This document shows, one piece after another, positions 45,076-56,078 of a stretch of 64,000 nt of DNA. Position 1 is the stretch's first letter. Each line of letters starts with the position of its first letter. Below the pieces are notes generated by a model. It did not search any database, was not told the origin of the DNA, and saw only the letters and a program-made list of their open reading frames with translations. Location: NCBI GenBank assembly GCA_004194705.1, contig SADC01000175.1:1-64000 (forward strand). Reading direction: 5' to 3'. The position numbers were made by a program, and so were the translations under genes. This DNA comes from Ditylenchus dipsaci (lineage: Eukaryota > Nematoda > Chromadorea > Rhabditida > Anguinidae).

Positions 45076-45468
45076 AATACACTGATTATGCTAATGGCAA
45101 TTGTGTAGGTGGCTGTTTGCGTTGGTAGTAAGCTTGTGTTTAGAGTGGACATGACAATTCATTTTCAATTTGTCTTTCAAATTTGTCTCTCCTCTCGTTA
45201 TTTAAACTTGCTGAAGGAAAAGAAAAGGGAGTATAACCTTAGTATAACGAGCACAATCATTTTCTAGTACTTTTGATAAATTTCATTTGTTTTGCATCAT
45301 TTAAAAGCCGTATTTTGTTAAGTTTTTTGACTTGAGACCAAATTGGGCACTAGAAAACTGAATTGGTCCTAAATTTACGAAATGTTTCGGAAGCAATCTG
45401 TCATGTCACTTGCTATCCCAGGTGTACGCTGTCTAGACAATCATCCGGTAAGCATTTTTAAAGAATGC

Positions 45469-45474
45469 TTTATT
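45469..45474 (-). terminator. Poly(A) signal of the small-protein cluster
   Basis: AATAAA on the minus strand, about 60 nt after the stop codon of the 45535-46106 gene. Confidence 0.65.
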
Positions 45475-45534
45475 CAAGAGAACTTTTCGATACAACAAGA
45501 TATACGGGGCCTATATGAACACAGATTCTCTAAT

Positions 45535-46106
45535 TCAATACTTCCAAACGTCTCCGCCCATCTTCTCAATTTCGGCACGACGACTGGCATACATCCTGCC
45601 CTGGCCTTTCATCAGTTCTCTTTTGTAGATGCACGAGTTATTGTAGACATAGCCTGGAAAAATTGCATTTAGATTTTGTAGCGAAATCTGCTACGAGGTA
45701 AAGATGTTTTAAAACATTCAAATGCAAACAGAATTTTATGAACTGTGAAAAAACGGTTTTATAAAAATCAAGTTCAAAAAAATTTATGGCTAAAAGAAAA
45801 GTTGCAAAAGATTGGCCCACCCACATGTACGAAAATATGTCCTAAAGACACATTTTGAAGATTTTTACAACTAACTGATAACACAACAGCTTCAAACACC
45901 ATGAAACCAGAAATGGCCGTAGAGAAGCAGCTTTTTCGGGAAAAAAAATTTGAAAGCTCCCCACCCTTCTAACCAATCGTTATCTACTGATATTAAAAGA
46001 AAAGCTTACAAGAATACATGACGATGGGGAAGACAAAGGCGTATTTTGGATCCTTTCTGTAATCCAAGGCTTTCTTGAACAAATACGAGAAGGTGAAAGT
46101 TCCCAT
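45535..46106 (-). CDS. Small single-pass membrane protein, possibly NDUFB1-like
   Basis: Two exons, 46106-46010 and 45653-45535, join in phase 1 to give an intact 71-residue protein. It starts MGTFTFSYLFKKALDYRKD, has a short hydrophobic segment (YAFVFPIVMYSCYVYN), then NNSCIYKRELMKGQGRMYAS and a charged tail ending GGDVWKY. The size, the single hydrophobic segment and the Ser-x-x-Tyr/Phe-Lys-Arg-Glu-Leu motif recall complex I subunit NDUFB1 (MNLL), which has a similar motif after its membrane helix. That likeness is weak and the name is a suggestion only. The ATG follows TTTTCAAG with 66 nt to the stop of the upstream gene, a spacing typical of a nematode operon. A poly(A) signal lies 60 nt downstream. 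Confidence 0.65.
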
Positions 46107-46172
46107 CCTTGAAAATAAATCGGTTATTATCGACCCAAATGGTGGTTCTCGTAGACCAGAAAGCTAACCTTG

Positions 46173-46343
46173 CTAATCGTTATCGTCTGCGTTAAGTTGA
46201 TCAATCAAACGAAGACGCTCACCCCTCTGAAGTTTTCTGGCAGATTCTAAGTCGGACGAAATGTACGTGTAGACCAACAAAGGCAATATGCAGAGCTTTG
46301 ATAGTTTTCCGAGATTGTCCAAAGCTGTTTTCACAGTCAGCAT
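46173..46343 (-). CDS. Hypothetical 56-residue membrane protein, first in cluster
   Basis: The ATG at 46343 follows a TTTTTTTTTCAG acceptor and AAGTGC, as for a trans-spliced message. The protein reads MLTVKTALDNLGKLSKLCIL, then PLLVYTYISSDLESARKLQR, and ends RLIDQLNADDND at a TAG. It has one hydrophobic segment (about residues 16-27), then a charged helix-like stretch. I do not recognise a family. It lies 66 nt upstream of the next gene on the same strand, so the two may form an operon. If a cis exon precedes the acceptor, the protein would be longer. Confidence 0.5.
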   Translation of the reverse strand: MLTVKTALDNLGKLSKLCILPLLVYTYISSDLESARKLQRGERLRLIDQLNADDND

Positions 46344-46774
46344 GCACTTCTGAAAAAAAAATGGCATAAAGTAAGTAAAAATAGTGAAAAACAGCTGTTA
46401 GAATTGTGCATAGAGAAATCTGGGCTAAAAATTAAGACCAAACAAGCCCACACATATCTTTTTAGACTCTCCAATGATAATCAAAGAGAAGTGGCGGTAA
46501 TTTGAAATTATATTATGTGCTTATTGGAATTCTTCAAAATGTATATATAGATTAAAGAAAATTCGTTATTTTTGTAATTTGCGATTATCTGGAGATATCT
46601 GCTTGATCAAAAAACACAATCGCGAGTGATTATCTAAAACAGCTTTTTGCCTGTTCAAAAGGTTACACTCACGGGTATTTATTTGTTGATTATTTGGTTT
46701 TGCAGAAAAACTTTATTCAATAAATTTTCGACCCTACTAGTGAATACTCCCCTCCAACAATTTTCACTTTTTTA

Positions 46775-47125
46775 CTGGTACAATTCTGGTATATCCCCAG
46801 CCCTCAATTCGAGTATGCCCCACGATTTACCCCGTGATTGATAGCTGAGGTTGTTAGCTACACGATGGTGTACAAATTTCTTGGTTTAGATCACAAAAAT
46901 GTATACCTTTTATTAAAATAAAATTGGATCTTTTTGAGTGAAAATTAAACACTCAAAAATGATTCAATTCTATTTTAATTAAAAGATATACACTTTGGTG
47001 AACTAAACCATGAAACTTTTACACGATCGTGTAGCTAACATCGTCAGCTTTCAATTGTGGGGTAAAGTGTTGGGGTTATACCCGAATTGAGTGCTGGGGT
47101 ATACCAGAATTTAGCCTTTTTACTT
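46775..47125. mobile_element. Hairpin MITE-like element, GGTATACC ends, second copy
   Basis: The arms 'acaattctggtatatcccc' and 'ctggggtataccagaattt' match those at 12111-12437. Confidence 0.7.
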
Positions 47126-47331
47126 AAGTAACAAGTAGCCAAATTTATGTCCTAGACCCAGAAAAATTACGTAAGACATTTGTTAGTTACAACTTCCGTA
47201 TGCTGGCTTACCCCCGAGCCTAAGGGCTAGGCCTAAACTTGTTGTTTGAAAGGGTAGTAACAGCGATTTTGAAAACGTCAGATTCTTGGAGGCGGGAGTA
47301 TTCGCTAATAAAGCCAAATTTTCTTTTTCAG

Positions 47332-50300
47332 CTCAATGGAAAAACTACCGACTCCTATTGGTCCTTGTCGAAGACTCCTTCTACTGAGGATTCTTTCAAG
47401 GAAGAGAATTTTATTGAATCTTTGACTTCCCAAGTGGATGAGGAAAATATTGAGGACATTATAAGAAATCAAAAGAAATCGTAAACCTCACTTCGAATTA
47501 CACCTAAAATTACTAATGTTTCAGGCTTGAAAGGTTTGAGAAGACCAACGAAATGCTAAGCACTTGCTGCGCGCTCACAGAGCGTCGTCTAGACAAGGCC
47601 AAGAAGGAATTTGCAGCTAATAAGGTGTGGAAAATTTTAACAGGCCCTAGCTAGGTACAAAGTTTAAGGAGACGGGGCAAGTTGAGGGTGTGGAAGAAAA
47701 AAAATTAAAATTTTATTTTTATGTCGAAAATGTCGGAAACCTCATTTATGTTACAGAGGGCCTCGAAAATACAGTCGAGTCTCGATTTAACGTACCCCCT
47801 GGGGACCGGCCCTAGGGGTACAGTAGAACCTCGTTATAAGATACACCCAATATAAGATACACCTCATTATAAGATACAGCTGGGTCCGGTCCCAAGTTAA
47901 ATAACTCCCGTTAAATTACCCCCTATATAAGATACACCTCGTTATAAGATACAGCTGGGGTCGGTCCCTGGGTGTATCTTATAACGAGGTTTGACTGTAC
48001 GTTAAATCGAGGGGTACGTTATATCGGGGTAAATTTGACGGAGTTTCTTATTGGAGGGACCGACCCAGGGATACGTTAAATCGAGACTCGACTGTAGGTA
48101 AAAGCGCTTGTCAGGTCAGTGAAATGACAAAATCCGGTTGAGCCGTGGCATCTCAAAGACCTTGCACCACCATTGAAGCCACTTATAAGGGAACCGCCCG
48201 AACTGTAAACTCGAATTCGGAAATTTTGTTATTGCCATCTTGTAGAGCATAGTCGGTTCACTATATAGGATTTCACTATTTTTTCCCAATAGAAAATAAA
48301 AATTGGATCTGGAGACTCGAGAAACATCGAGCCGAAAATTGCCTTGGTCTCCGCTGTGGATTTTCAATAACACATCTTTTTTATATCAAATCTCCCTACA
48401 TGATGACACCCAAAAGTTCGACCCCAGGGTGGTAGTAACAATCAACGGATAAAATCCACGGATAGGCTAAAATCCGTGGATAGAAATATCCGCAAATAAA
48501 AACCGTAGTAACAATCACGAATAGAAATATCCGCAGATACGGATAAAATCCGCGGATTTATTCGCAGCTAAGGATAAATCCGTGGATATATCCACGGATT
48601 TATCCGCGGATAAAATCTGCGAATAAATATGTGCCGGAATGCACCATTATAAAGTTTAAAGTTATAGTTAAAGTTAGAGTTATTGTTTAAAGTTAAATGC
48701 ATCATTTTAATGGTGCATACGAAAGAGTTAAAGTTAAAGTTAGTGTTAAAGTTAAAGTTCAATGTTAATAGCCATGCACCATCACAAGGTTAGAGTTAAA
48801 GATAATGTTAAAGATATAGTTCAAAGTTAATGTTAATGTTTGTGCAAATGCACCATTTTAAGGTTGAAGTTATAGTTATAGTTAGTGTTTAATGTTAAAG
48901 TTTTTTCGACATGCACCATTTAAAAAGATGAAACTAACATTTTGGAAGTATTTTAGAACAAAGAAGCTAATATTGCTAATAATAATTGCTAATAAGCTGA
49001 TAATATTATATCGAATTTCGTTTCTTCAGCTTCTGATACTTCTCATACTTCTGATACTTGCGCTCGACAGTTTGAGCAGCATTTTTAAATGCTTTCTTGC
49101 CTGGGAACAAATTTCCTTGGTTGTCTTTCACCAATTCAGCCAGTCGAGCGGCTTTTTCTTGAGAAAATCTTGTAGAAGTTTTGCTATCCATGAATTTCTG
49201 AAGCAGTGATAATTTAATGAAATTAAGTACTTTCAAATATTAAATAAGAGTTTTTAAAATGATGCTGACACCATTAGCCACATAAAAAAAACAAAATGGC
49301 AAAACATCTTCTCTCTCTCTTTACTTTATTTCACAATGCACAATCATTAATTATAAAAAACATCAAAAAAGATGTGAAGGAGCTTTCAGAATTATTTATA
49401 AGCTAAAATTCAAAGTACAGGGAAAAATATAAGTCAGCTTTTTGATAACAAAAGTGATTCGAAAATTTGGCAAGCAGCATTAAGGATGCTTTACAGGTAG
49501 TTCAGAGCGTAGCTTGAAATATTGGGGTGGTTTTAGGTCTTCGGAGTGTTTGGGGTAGTTCCGGGTGGTTCAAGGTGATTCGAGATGGTTTGAAATGGTT
49601 CGGGGTGGTTTGGGATGATTTGGGGTGGTTTGGGGTGATTCGAGATGGTTTGGGATGATTTGGGGTGGCTTGGGTGCTTGGGGTGGTTGGGGTTGTTTTG
49701 GGTGGTTCAGGGTGTTTTGGGACGGTTTGGGATGATTCGAGATGGTTTGGGATGGTTTGGGGTGGTTTGGGTTAGTTTTGTGTGATTTGGGACGGTTCGG
49801 GTGATTCGGGCTCTTCGGGGTGGTTTGGGGTAGTTTGATGTGATTCGGGATAGTTTGGGGTGGTTAGATTGGTTTGAGACGATTTGAGGGTGTTTTGATG
49901 ATGAGAAATGGTTTAGGCGAGTTAGTGGTGTTCAGGGCCCGAATTCGTGAGTTTTTTGTTGTCAAGTGTTGATTCTGACCAAAAAACCGTGTTTTTCGCA
50001 TGATTCTAGGTATAGAAATGCCCTTCTGAAAGTATGGTACAAGTACTTAAAAATTTAACTTTAACTTTAAACTACCTCAAAAGGTAGTTTAAAGTTAAAG
50101 TTTAAAGTTCGATTTTTTTCACTGACACTTGGGGTAAATGCACCATTATATAGTTAAAGTTAATGTTCAATGTTAAAAGTTAAAGTTTAAAGTTAATGCC
50201 CGAATGCACCTTTTTTTTAACTTTATCATGGTGCATACCAATTAACAATAACTTTAACTTCAAACTTTAACTTTGTAAATGGTGCATTAGAAAAACTTTA

Positions 50301-52882
50301 ACTTTATATTGGTGCATATCAAAAAACATTAACTCTAACTTTAAACTTTAACTCTATAATTGGTGCATACCAATAACTTTAACATTAACATTATCTTTAA
50401 CTTTAACTTTAACATTATGCACCAATATGAACAATAACTTTAACTTTGAACTTTAACTTTAAACTTTATAATGGTGCATTCCGGCAATGAGCATGGTTAT
50501 TTCCACCAAAAGTAAAAAAAGTTAAACTACTATTTTCTATGTTCTCCTCAAACCACGAAAATGTTTTATTTAATTTATTCATGTGTTATTTTACAAAATC
50601 AGTCGAAAAATATTGCATAAATCTTTTTTGCACCATGTTTTTGAAGAATTTTGCACAAGTGTTCCCTTAAATCTGTCTAAAGTTTTTACTAATTTCTACA
50701 ATTAGTCTAACACAGGGATGGAAAAAGTATTTTTCTAAAAAAGATTGTACACTTAAAAACTGCAGAAGCTCTTCAAAATTCAAAGTTTTATGTTAAAATC
50801 CAGAGTATAATTTTTCCCCAGATAGATTTTTTATTTCGGAATCCTGTTTTAATGATTGCTTAGCATTTTCTCTGTGCTAAAACGAAAAAAAAACTATTTT
50901 TAATATTTTTTTAAGAAAAAAATTAGTGCAGCAAAAAACACGACTAAAAGACTGATTTTCAAACAAATTTATTTTTTAGTAGTATGGTACGGCTATTCAA
51001 ACGTATTCACGCGTTTATAGAAAGTAATCGATTTTAAAAACATAAGAAAATATTTTTATCCGCGGATTTATCCTGCTCCCGACCAGGCTAAGAATAATAT
51101 CCGCGGATATTTGATTGTTACTAAGGATTTTATCCGCGGATAAATATCCGCGGATTTTTTCATTGTTACGACTGATTATCCGTATCCGCGGATTTCATCC
51201 GAGAATACGGATTTATACGCGGATATTTTGATTGTTACTACCACCCAGATGACTATGATACTTAAATCGACACATGAGTTGAAAAAATTGTCGGAACCAG
51301 CTGAGGATCGTGTTTTTGTGAATGTCAGTGTATTAAGACTACAGTCAAACCTCGTTATAAGATACACCCAGGGACCGACCCCAGCTGTATCTTATAACGA
51401 GGTGTATCTTATATAGGGGGGTAATTTAACGGGAGTTATTTAACTTGGGACCGGACCCAGGTGTATCTTATAATGAGGTGTATCTTATATTGGGTGTATC
51501 TTATAACGAGGTTCTACTGTATCAGCCTAGAAAAAGAAATTCGCAAATCTGTTTTTCGCGTTTTCTTAGTTAGCACGAGCTTACCTGATTCCACTTTTCA
51601 AATTTTGGTGAGCACCCAAAAATCTCAAAATCGAAATATTTTTTTCCGACTTTTTTAGGGTTGAAAAATAGAAGGCCCGGGCCTTCTAATAGAGAATATA
51701 CGGTATATGTGGTTGGACTATAGTGAAATATGTTTTTGAAAATCCACAGGAGGTACCAAGGCAGTTTTCGACTCGTTGCTTCTCGAGGCTCCAGATCTAA
51801 TATTTATTTTCTGTCGGGAAACAATACGGAAATTAGACCCTACTTGGATATACACCCCCCCCCCCCCCCCCCCAATCAACTTTTTTTAAAAGTGTTTCCA
51901 AACACCTTATATCGACCTAAAATGGCCTTAGAAATTCAAAAAAGACATTATTTTTAAGTTCTGGTCAATAAAAAATTGAGTTTTAGACACTTTTAAATTT
52001 TGACTTTTTATCTGTTTTATCATGTTTTGGTCACTGGAGCTGGGCAAAAATAGTCTCTAAATGCATTTTTGTTCAAGAGTCTTGCTCGGAATTATGTCTA
52101 AGGTGTGTGAGATGCGCATACCCACATACCTTAGACACAAATCACTCGAAAGTGACTCTGGATGCATCAAAAAGCATGCATACCAGAGTTTATTTATGCG
52201 GTAGGCCCCAGTCAACAAAACTTTGTTCAACATCTTCTTTTTCACACTAAATTGGCCCATTTTTGGTCCATTTCCATCTAAATACAGACCTAAAACCCTT
52301 TCAAAATGGTCAAAATGGGTGATTTTGGGTGGTCCCAAAACTCAATTTTAGTTGACCAGAACTCAAAAATAATGCCTTTTTTGAACTCCTGAGACCATTT
52401 TAGGTCGATATAGGGTGTTTGGAAACACTTTGAAAAAAGTTGATTTGGGGGGGGGGGGTGTATCCAAGTAGCGCCGGAAATTCTATATAGTAAATCGGAT
52501 ATGCTCTACAAGATGGCTATAACAGAATTTCCGAATTCGAGTTTATAGTTCGGGCGGTTCCCTTAATAGTACTGGTCAAATTTCCAAACTTGAGCCGAAT
52601 TTTTTTAAAACAAAACCTGTAACTCTAGAATTTACGGGTTTCAGCATTCCCCTTCTCCTCAGTATCCTCCCTATTTGTCTGTGGGTAGACTTGTGTTCAT
52701 TTTTTAAGCGATCCATATTGTTTTTAGGAGGTTATTCTTCAAGCCAAAGCTGACTTGGAGTCAATTTTCAGACGCATTAGGGGTTTCAAACAAACCCTTT
52801 CTCAAAGATATCCGGAAATTTATGCTCAACAAGGTTAGCTTTTTCTCTTCACGGCTTCTTGGAGCCGTATGCAGAACCTTGA
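47332..52882 (+). CDS. kxd-1: KXD1 (KxDL-motif protein, BORC/BLOC-1-related)
   Basis: Exons 47332-47480, 47525-47624, 52728-52833 and 52875-52882 join in frame. They encode [35 protein letters not shown], then [15 protein letters not shown], and across the large intron [20 protein letters not shown] and [13 protein letters not shown]. The Lys-Ala-Asp-Leu is the KxDL motif, and [11 protein letters not shown] is nearly identical in vertebrate KXD1. KXD1 is a coiled-coil subunit of BORC (lysosome positioning) and is linked to BLOC-1. The 5,103-nt third intron is filled with nested repeats, yet the splice phases fit. The start is uncertain: an upstream exon 45382-45447 (MFRKQSVM... to NHP) joins in phase 0, which would place the two minus-strand genes inside intron 1; alternatively ATG 47239 reads straight into the exon. 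Confidence 0.85.
47770..48096. mobile_element. CAGTC-family element, word CGTACCCC, interrupted
   Basis: TACAGTCGAGTCTCGATTTA and TCGAGACTCGACTGTA ends. The word CGTACCCC/GGGGTACG is repeated. It is split at a TA by the element 47819-47999: joining the flanks gives CTAGGGGTACGTTAAATCG, the normal word. Confidence 0.85.
47819..47999. mobile_element. CAGTC-family element, word AAGATACACC, nested
   Basis: TACAGTAGAACCTCGTTATA and ACGAGGTTTGACTGTA ends with TA duplicated from the outer element. The word AAGATACACC/GGTGTATCTT occurs seven times. It is nearly identical, inverted, to 51340-51521. Confidence 0.85.
48632..50486. mobile_element. Foldback element, AAAGTTAAAGTTA word with TGGTGCAT
   Basis: Ends TGCCGGAATGCACCATTATA and complement; arrays of 'aagttaaagtta' punctuated by ATGCACCAT/ATGGTGCAT (48650-48910; 50045-50475). 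The interior has a small open frame (49236-49006) and a GGTTTGGGGTGG-rich stretch (49490-49930). Confidence 0.75.
49006..49236 (-). CDS. Element-borne basic protein of unknown type
   Basis: The frame reads [20 protein letters not shown], then [20 protein letters not shown] and [16 protein letters not shown]. The pattern of a Phe-Ser-x-Glu-Lys start, a Leu-Ala-Glu-Leu helix and a Lys/Arg-rich last helix is like short Myb/SANT or MADF DNA-binding domains found in transposons, but the key Trp residues are missing. It sits inside the element 48632-50486, so a binding protein for its ends is a guess. The Met within (MDSKT, 49185) is a likely start. Confidence 0.3.
   Translation of the reverse strand: MKVLNFIKLSLLQKFMDSKTSTRFSQEKAARLAELVKDNQGNLFPGKKAFKNAAQTVERKYQKYEKYQKLKKRNSI
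51340..51521. mobile_element. CAGTC-family element, word AAGATACACC, second copy
   Basis: TACAGTCAAACCTCGTTATA and ACGAGGTTCTACTGTA ends; inverted near-duplicate of 47819-47999. Downstream, 51533-51705 is the right part of a CCGTAT-family copy with word GAAGGCCCGG. Confidence 0.8.
51727..52560. mobile_element. Repeat interrupted by a C-run hairpin element
   Basis: 51727-51840 and 52476-52560 are the two halves of a repeat found whole, inverted, at 48130-48380 ('gtttctcgagtctccagatc', 'attccgaattcgagttta'). The insertion (51845-52470) has arms beginning 'tggatatacacccccccc' with an 18-base C run, and contains at 52035-52235 a copy of the family at 17085. A part copy of the insertion is at 61925-62050. 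Confidence 0.65.
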
Positions 52883-53828
52883 AGAGGTATGTGAAGTTTA
52901 CCCTGAATCCTATTCTTCGCTTTCAATTGAGTAATATTAGGATCCAGATCTGAAATGATTTTAGATCTCATTCTGGCGCAACTCGAAAATTCGAGTAGGA
53001 TCTTTATACAGAATTATCTGAAATCCAAAGTTTTCCTCTCGAATCAGGATCCCGAAAAATTCTCGATTAAGATCCTACCCGGATCTTGAACTCCACTAGG
53101 ATTAATTGTAGTATAATCCTGCCTCTGCTTTAGAAGTTTGCCTGGATTGAGTCTAGGAATAGTTTTGGATCTGGATCCTATTTCGTTTCATTAAGACCCA
53201 GATTAATCCTGGATCCGAAATCTACCCACAGTTCTGCAACGGCCACCCAAATTTTTAATCAAATAAGTCGAACATAAATTCAGTCCAAGCTGTGGAGCAT
53301 CACACACCTTCCTCAACCACCTCAGAAGTTATTGATGTTAGCACAAGCTAATGTCTTGAAAGACAGATTACCAAAACATGGTGCTCAATTACATATTCAT
53401 AATTGATCTCAAAATTTTCGGCCCTATACTAGAAGAGGACATTTTTTTTGCCTTGGTCCCCCTGTTGTTTTTTCATCACTTTTTGGTCTTTTTTTTTTGG
53501 GTAAAACGAAATTTTGCAGCTAATTCTCGTAATTTTGCAGCTAATTCAGTGTTTCCAAAATGAAAATGAAAACACGATGAAAAATGAAAATTTCAGTGAA
53601 AATTTGAATGAAAATGAAATTTTCATTTTCATTGAATGAAAAATTTTCATTTTCATTTTGAAAGAGGAAAATGAAAATTTTCATTTTCATCAAATGAAAA
53701 AGGAGAATTTTCAGTGAAAAATGAAATTTTCACTGAAAATTTGTCCTTCTATCACGTTGACATTTATGGCTTGTTTGTGAGTTGTTCTCACCTTATTTTG
53801 ACCGAATCATGTTTTAGTAATTATCGAG

Positions 53829-56050
53829 ATGTCACAGGCAGCCGAAAATAGCCCTTCAACAGCCGATTCAACGACACCCATCATGAAAAGAAAACGTATG
53901 CATCCGATTTGGAACAAATTCGAAGAATTATCAAAGAACAATGTCTCATACCTTTGGTGTATAACTTGCAAAAAGGTACACTTTTCATGCCCTTGTCTAA
54001 CAACGTTTTTTTTCATCAGGATTACAAGCTCGAAAATGTTACTGTTACGACGCTCAAGTACCACTGGGAAACGAAACACCCGGATGATAAAGTTTGGAGT
54101 AGCTCTGATGTGACATCCCACTACTTCTAGCTGCCCAAGAGCCATGGTACATTGAAAAGCCGACTGATGAATCGATTGGACTCGACGAAAAAGCTAATGA
54201 AACTCTGATTCAGCGCATTGATAAGCCGGCTGTCCATTACAGCAGACATATGGACTGATGCTTCAATGAGGAATGCTTACCTGGGTATGCTAGCTATCAT
54301 TCTTTTACGATTTTCAACTCTACACTTTAAGGCGTGACCTTGCATTACGTTAACGACTACAAATTACAAAAGCATTCTTGGGACTAGTCAGCCTTCAGGG
54401 ATTTTCGCACACAGCTGACTTGGTTCTGGCAAAGGTCGAGCAGCTACTGCATGATTATGGACTGGATCTCTCAAACGTCTTTAAAGTGGTCACAGATAGG
54501 TCGCTGCGTTCACTGATCTTCTGCAATGTAAGTTATTTATTCTGCTAAAAATGTTGTAAAATATTAAACGTTTAGTGCCTAATGAATTCGATGATCCTTC
54601 GGAAGACGAGAGTGATGAAGATGAGTGTTATGCATTTGTGCATTTCTCAGAGGCTCCAGACGAAAGCATTCTGTTGTACGTTGACCGTTCTCTTTTCCTC
54701 GTAAATGTATTTTTCGCAGGTCCACGTTTCCGCAGAGGATCGCATCACTCACTACAACTGGTGCTCATGGATATGTTTAAAGAATCAATCTTTGGCACTG
54801 AGGACTTCAAATCTATGTGCAAGATCATGAAAAAATTTAAGCACTCGCAACAGGCAAAAGAGGTATGTGTTTGTTTTTCTGCGTTTGTTTCAGAAATTGT
54901 TTAGGAATTGTCGACTGTTTCAAACAAATCGCTTCTGTTTCCGTCTTTTACGCGTTGGGGATCTGTCGTTGGTGTTATTCAAAGCTACCTGAAATTAAAG
55001 AATTCATGCGACCAATAGCAGAAAGGAAAAGTTGGGCATTTCCGACAGAGGATCAGATAGAGGTTCACTCTTGTTATCTAAAATATTGGCTCACATAATT
55101 TTTTAGTACCTCAGTCAAGTTGCCAAACTCTGCAGCTCATTCCCAGAATCTTTGAGACGCATACAGGGAGAAAATTTTGTCACTATCTCACGGTGCTTGA
55201 TTTATACACGTGCTTTGCAACTTTCGTTAGACGAATCAAAGGTATTGTTCTTAAAAATTTCTGCAATCTAGTGAGTTTTTCAGAGAACCTTTCCCGTGTA
55301 TTTCGATGAAATCATCAGCAAGATGAAGAGAAATTTGGATGAGCGTATTTCAAACATCCTAAACTTGAATCGAGTTAACTTCGATCCAACGTTTTTGGTG
55401 GCTTGCGCAGTTGATCCGCGAACCTTATTGTGTCTCCGAGAAAGTGATCTGGAAAAGGCAGCTGAGTGGATCAGACAACTGGTATTTTTTCTTATCTTTT
55501 CAATGCATCACGCGCAGTGAAACCGCGATTTCCGTCACCTTTACCAGAAAATTTTACATTCTGTAATTCTAGCTCCCTTCCGATCAAGACCAGCAAGTCT
55601 CAAGAAAGATGCCAGTAACTAGTCCATCATCTAATGCTACGCTTGACAAGTTCATCTGTCAGCTGAATTCTGAAGCGCATGGGAATAGGAGACGCACAGA
55701 GGGCAGAAGCAGTCAAACAAAGTCTCGGATTCTAAACGTTCTCCACATCGTACAAGCGGCAGGAAGCAGTGCCGGAGAAGCTCTTGATCCAATCATATAT
55801 TTGTGTAATTATCTATCTTCGGTAACTGCCTACAAAATCCTGATATACTAAGAAAGGCGTTCTGTGCATTTAGGACTGGCATTCTATGGCTATTTTAGCT
55901 CTTGAAATTCTAACCGTTCCGGCTACCAGTGCTCCCATCGAAAGAATTTTCTCACATGCTGGTTTGGCTTCTAATGGAAACAGAAATCGAACAAATTTCA
56001 ATTTGCTCAATGCTCAACTCGTAGTGTATTGTAACGATAGTGTGTGTTAG
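53829..56050 (+). CDS. hAT-superfamily transposase with BED finger
   Basis: Exon 1 (53829-53975) and exon 2 (from 54020) give a BED zinc finger: WNKFEELSKNNVSYLWCITC, then TLKYHWETKHPD (Cys-x2-Cys, His-x4-His). Later exons carry ITADIWTDASMRN (the RNase-H start of hAT enzymes), LSNVFKVVTD, GSHHSLQLVLMDMFK, CAVDPRTLL, and the C-terminal dimerisation block LALEILTVPATSAPIERIFS ending NAQLVVYCNDSVC at 56050. An AATAAA is at 56073. A stop (TAG 54128) closes exon 2 unless it is spliced earlier, the region 54130-54230 has no clean frame, and the VVTD motif is not followed by the usual Asn-x-Ser/Asn. It is probably a slightly decayed copy, perhaps with sequencing errors; exon limits between 54130 and 54600 are uncertain. 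Confidence 0.85.
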
Positions 56051-56072
56051 ATTTATTATTTGGATTTGCTGA

Positions 56073-56078
56073 AATAAA
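56073..56078 (+). terminator. Poly(A) signal of the hAT transposase
   Basis: AATAAA, 22 nt downstream of the transposase stop codon. Confidence 0.65.

Larger units (their letters stand above)
48427..51246. mobile_element. Foldback element, ATCCGCGGATAA word, second copy
   Basis: Ends GGGTGGTAGTAACAATCAA and complement as at 29738-32094. Left array 48440-48620, right array 51055-51235. It contains the element 48632-50486. It lies within KXD1 intron 3. Confidence 0.75.

Noticed and set aside
52875..52882. Doubt whether KXD1 continues beyond the 8-nt last coding piece
   Set aside because: The acceptor gtatgcag and the in-frame TGA give a sensible end just after the conserved RYPE segment; further exons were not found before repeats.
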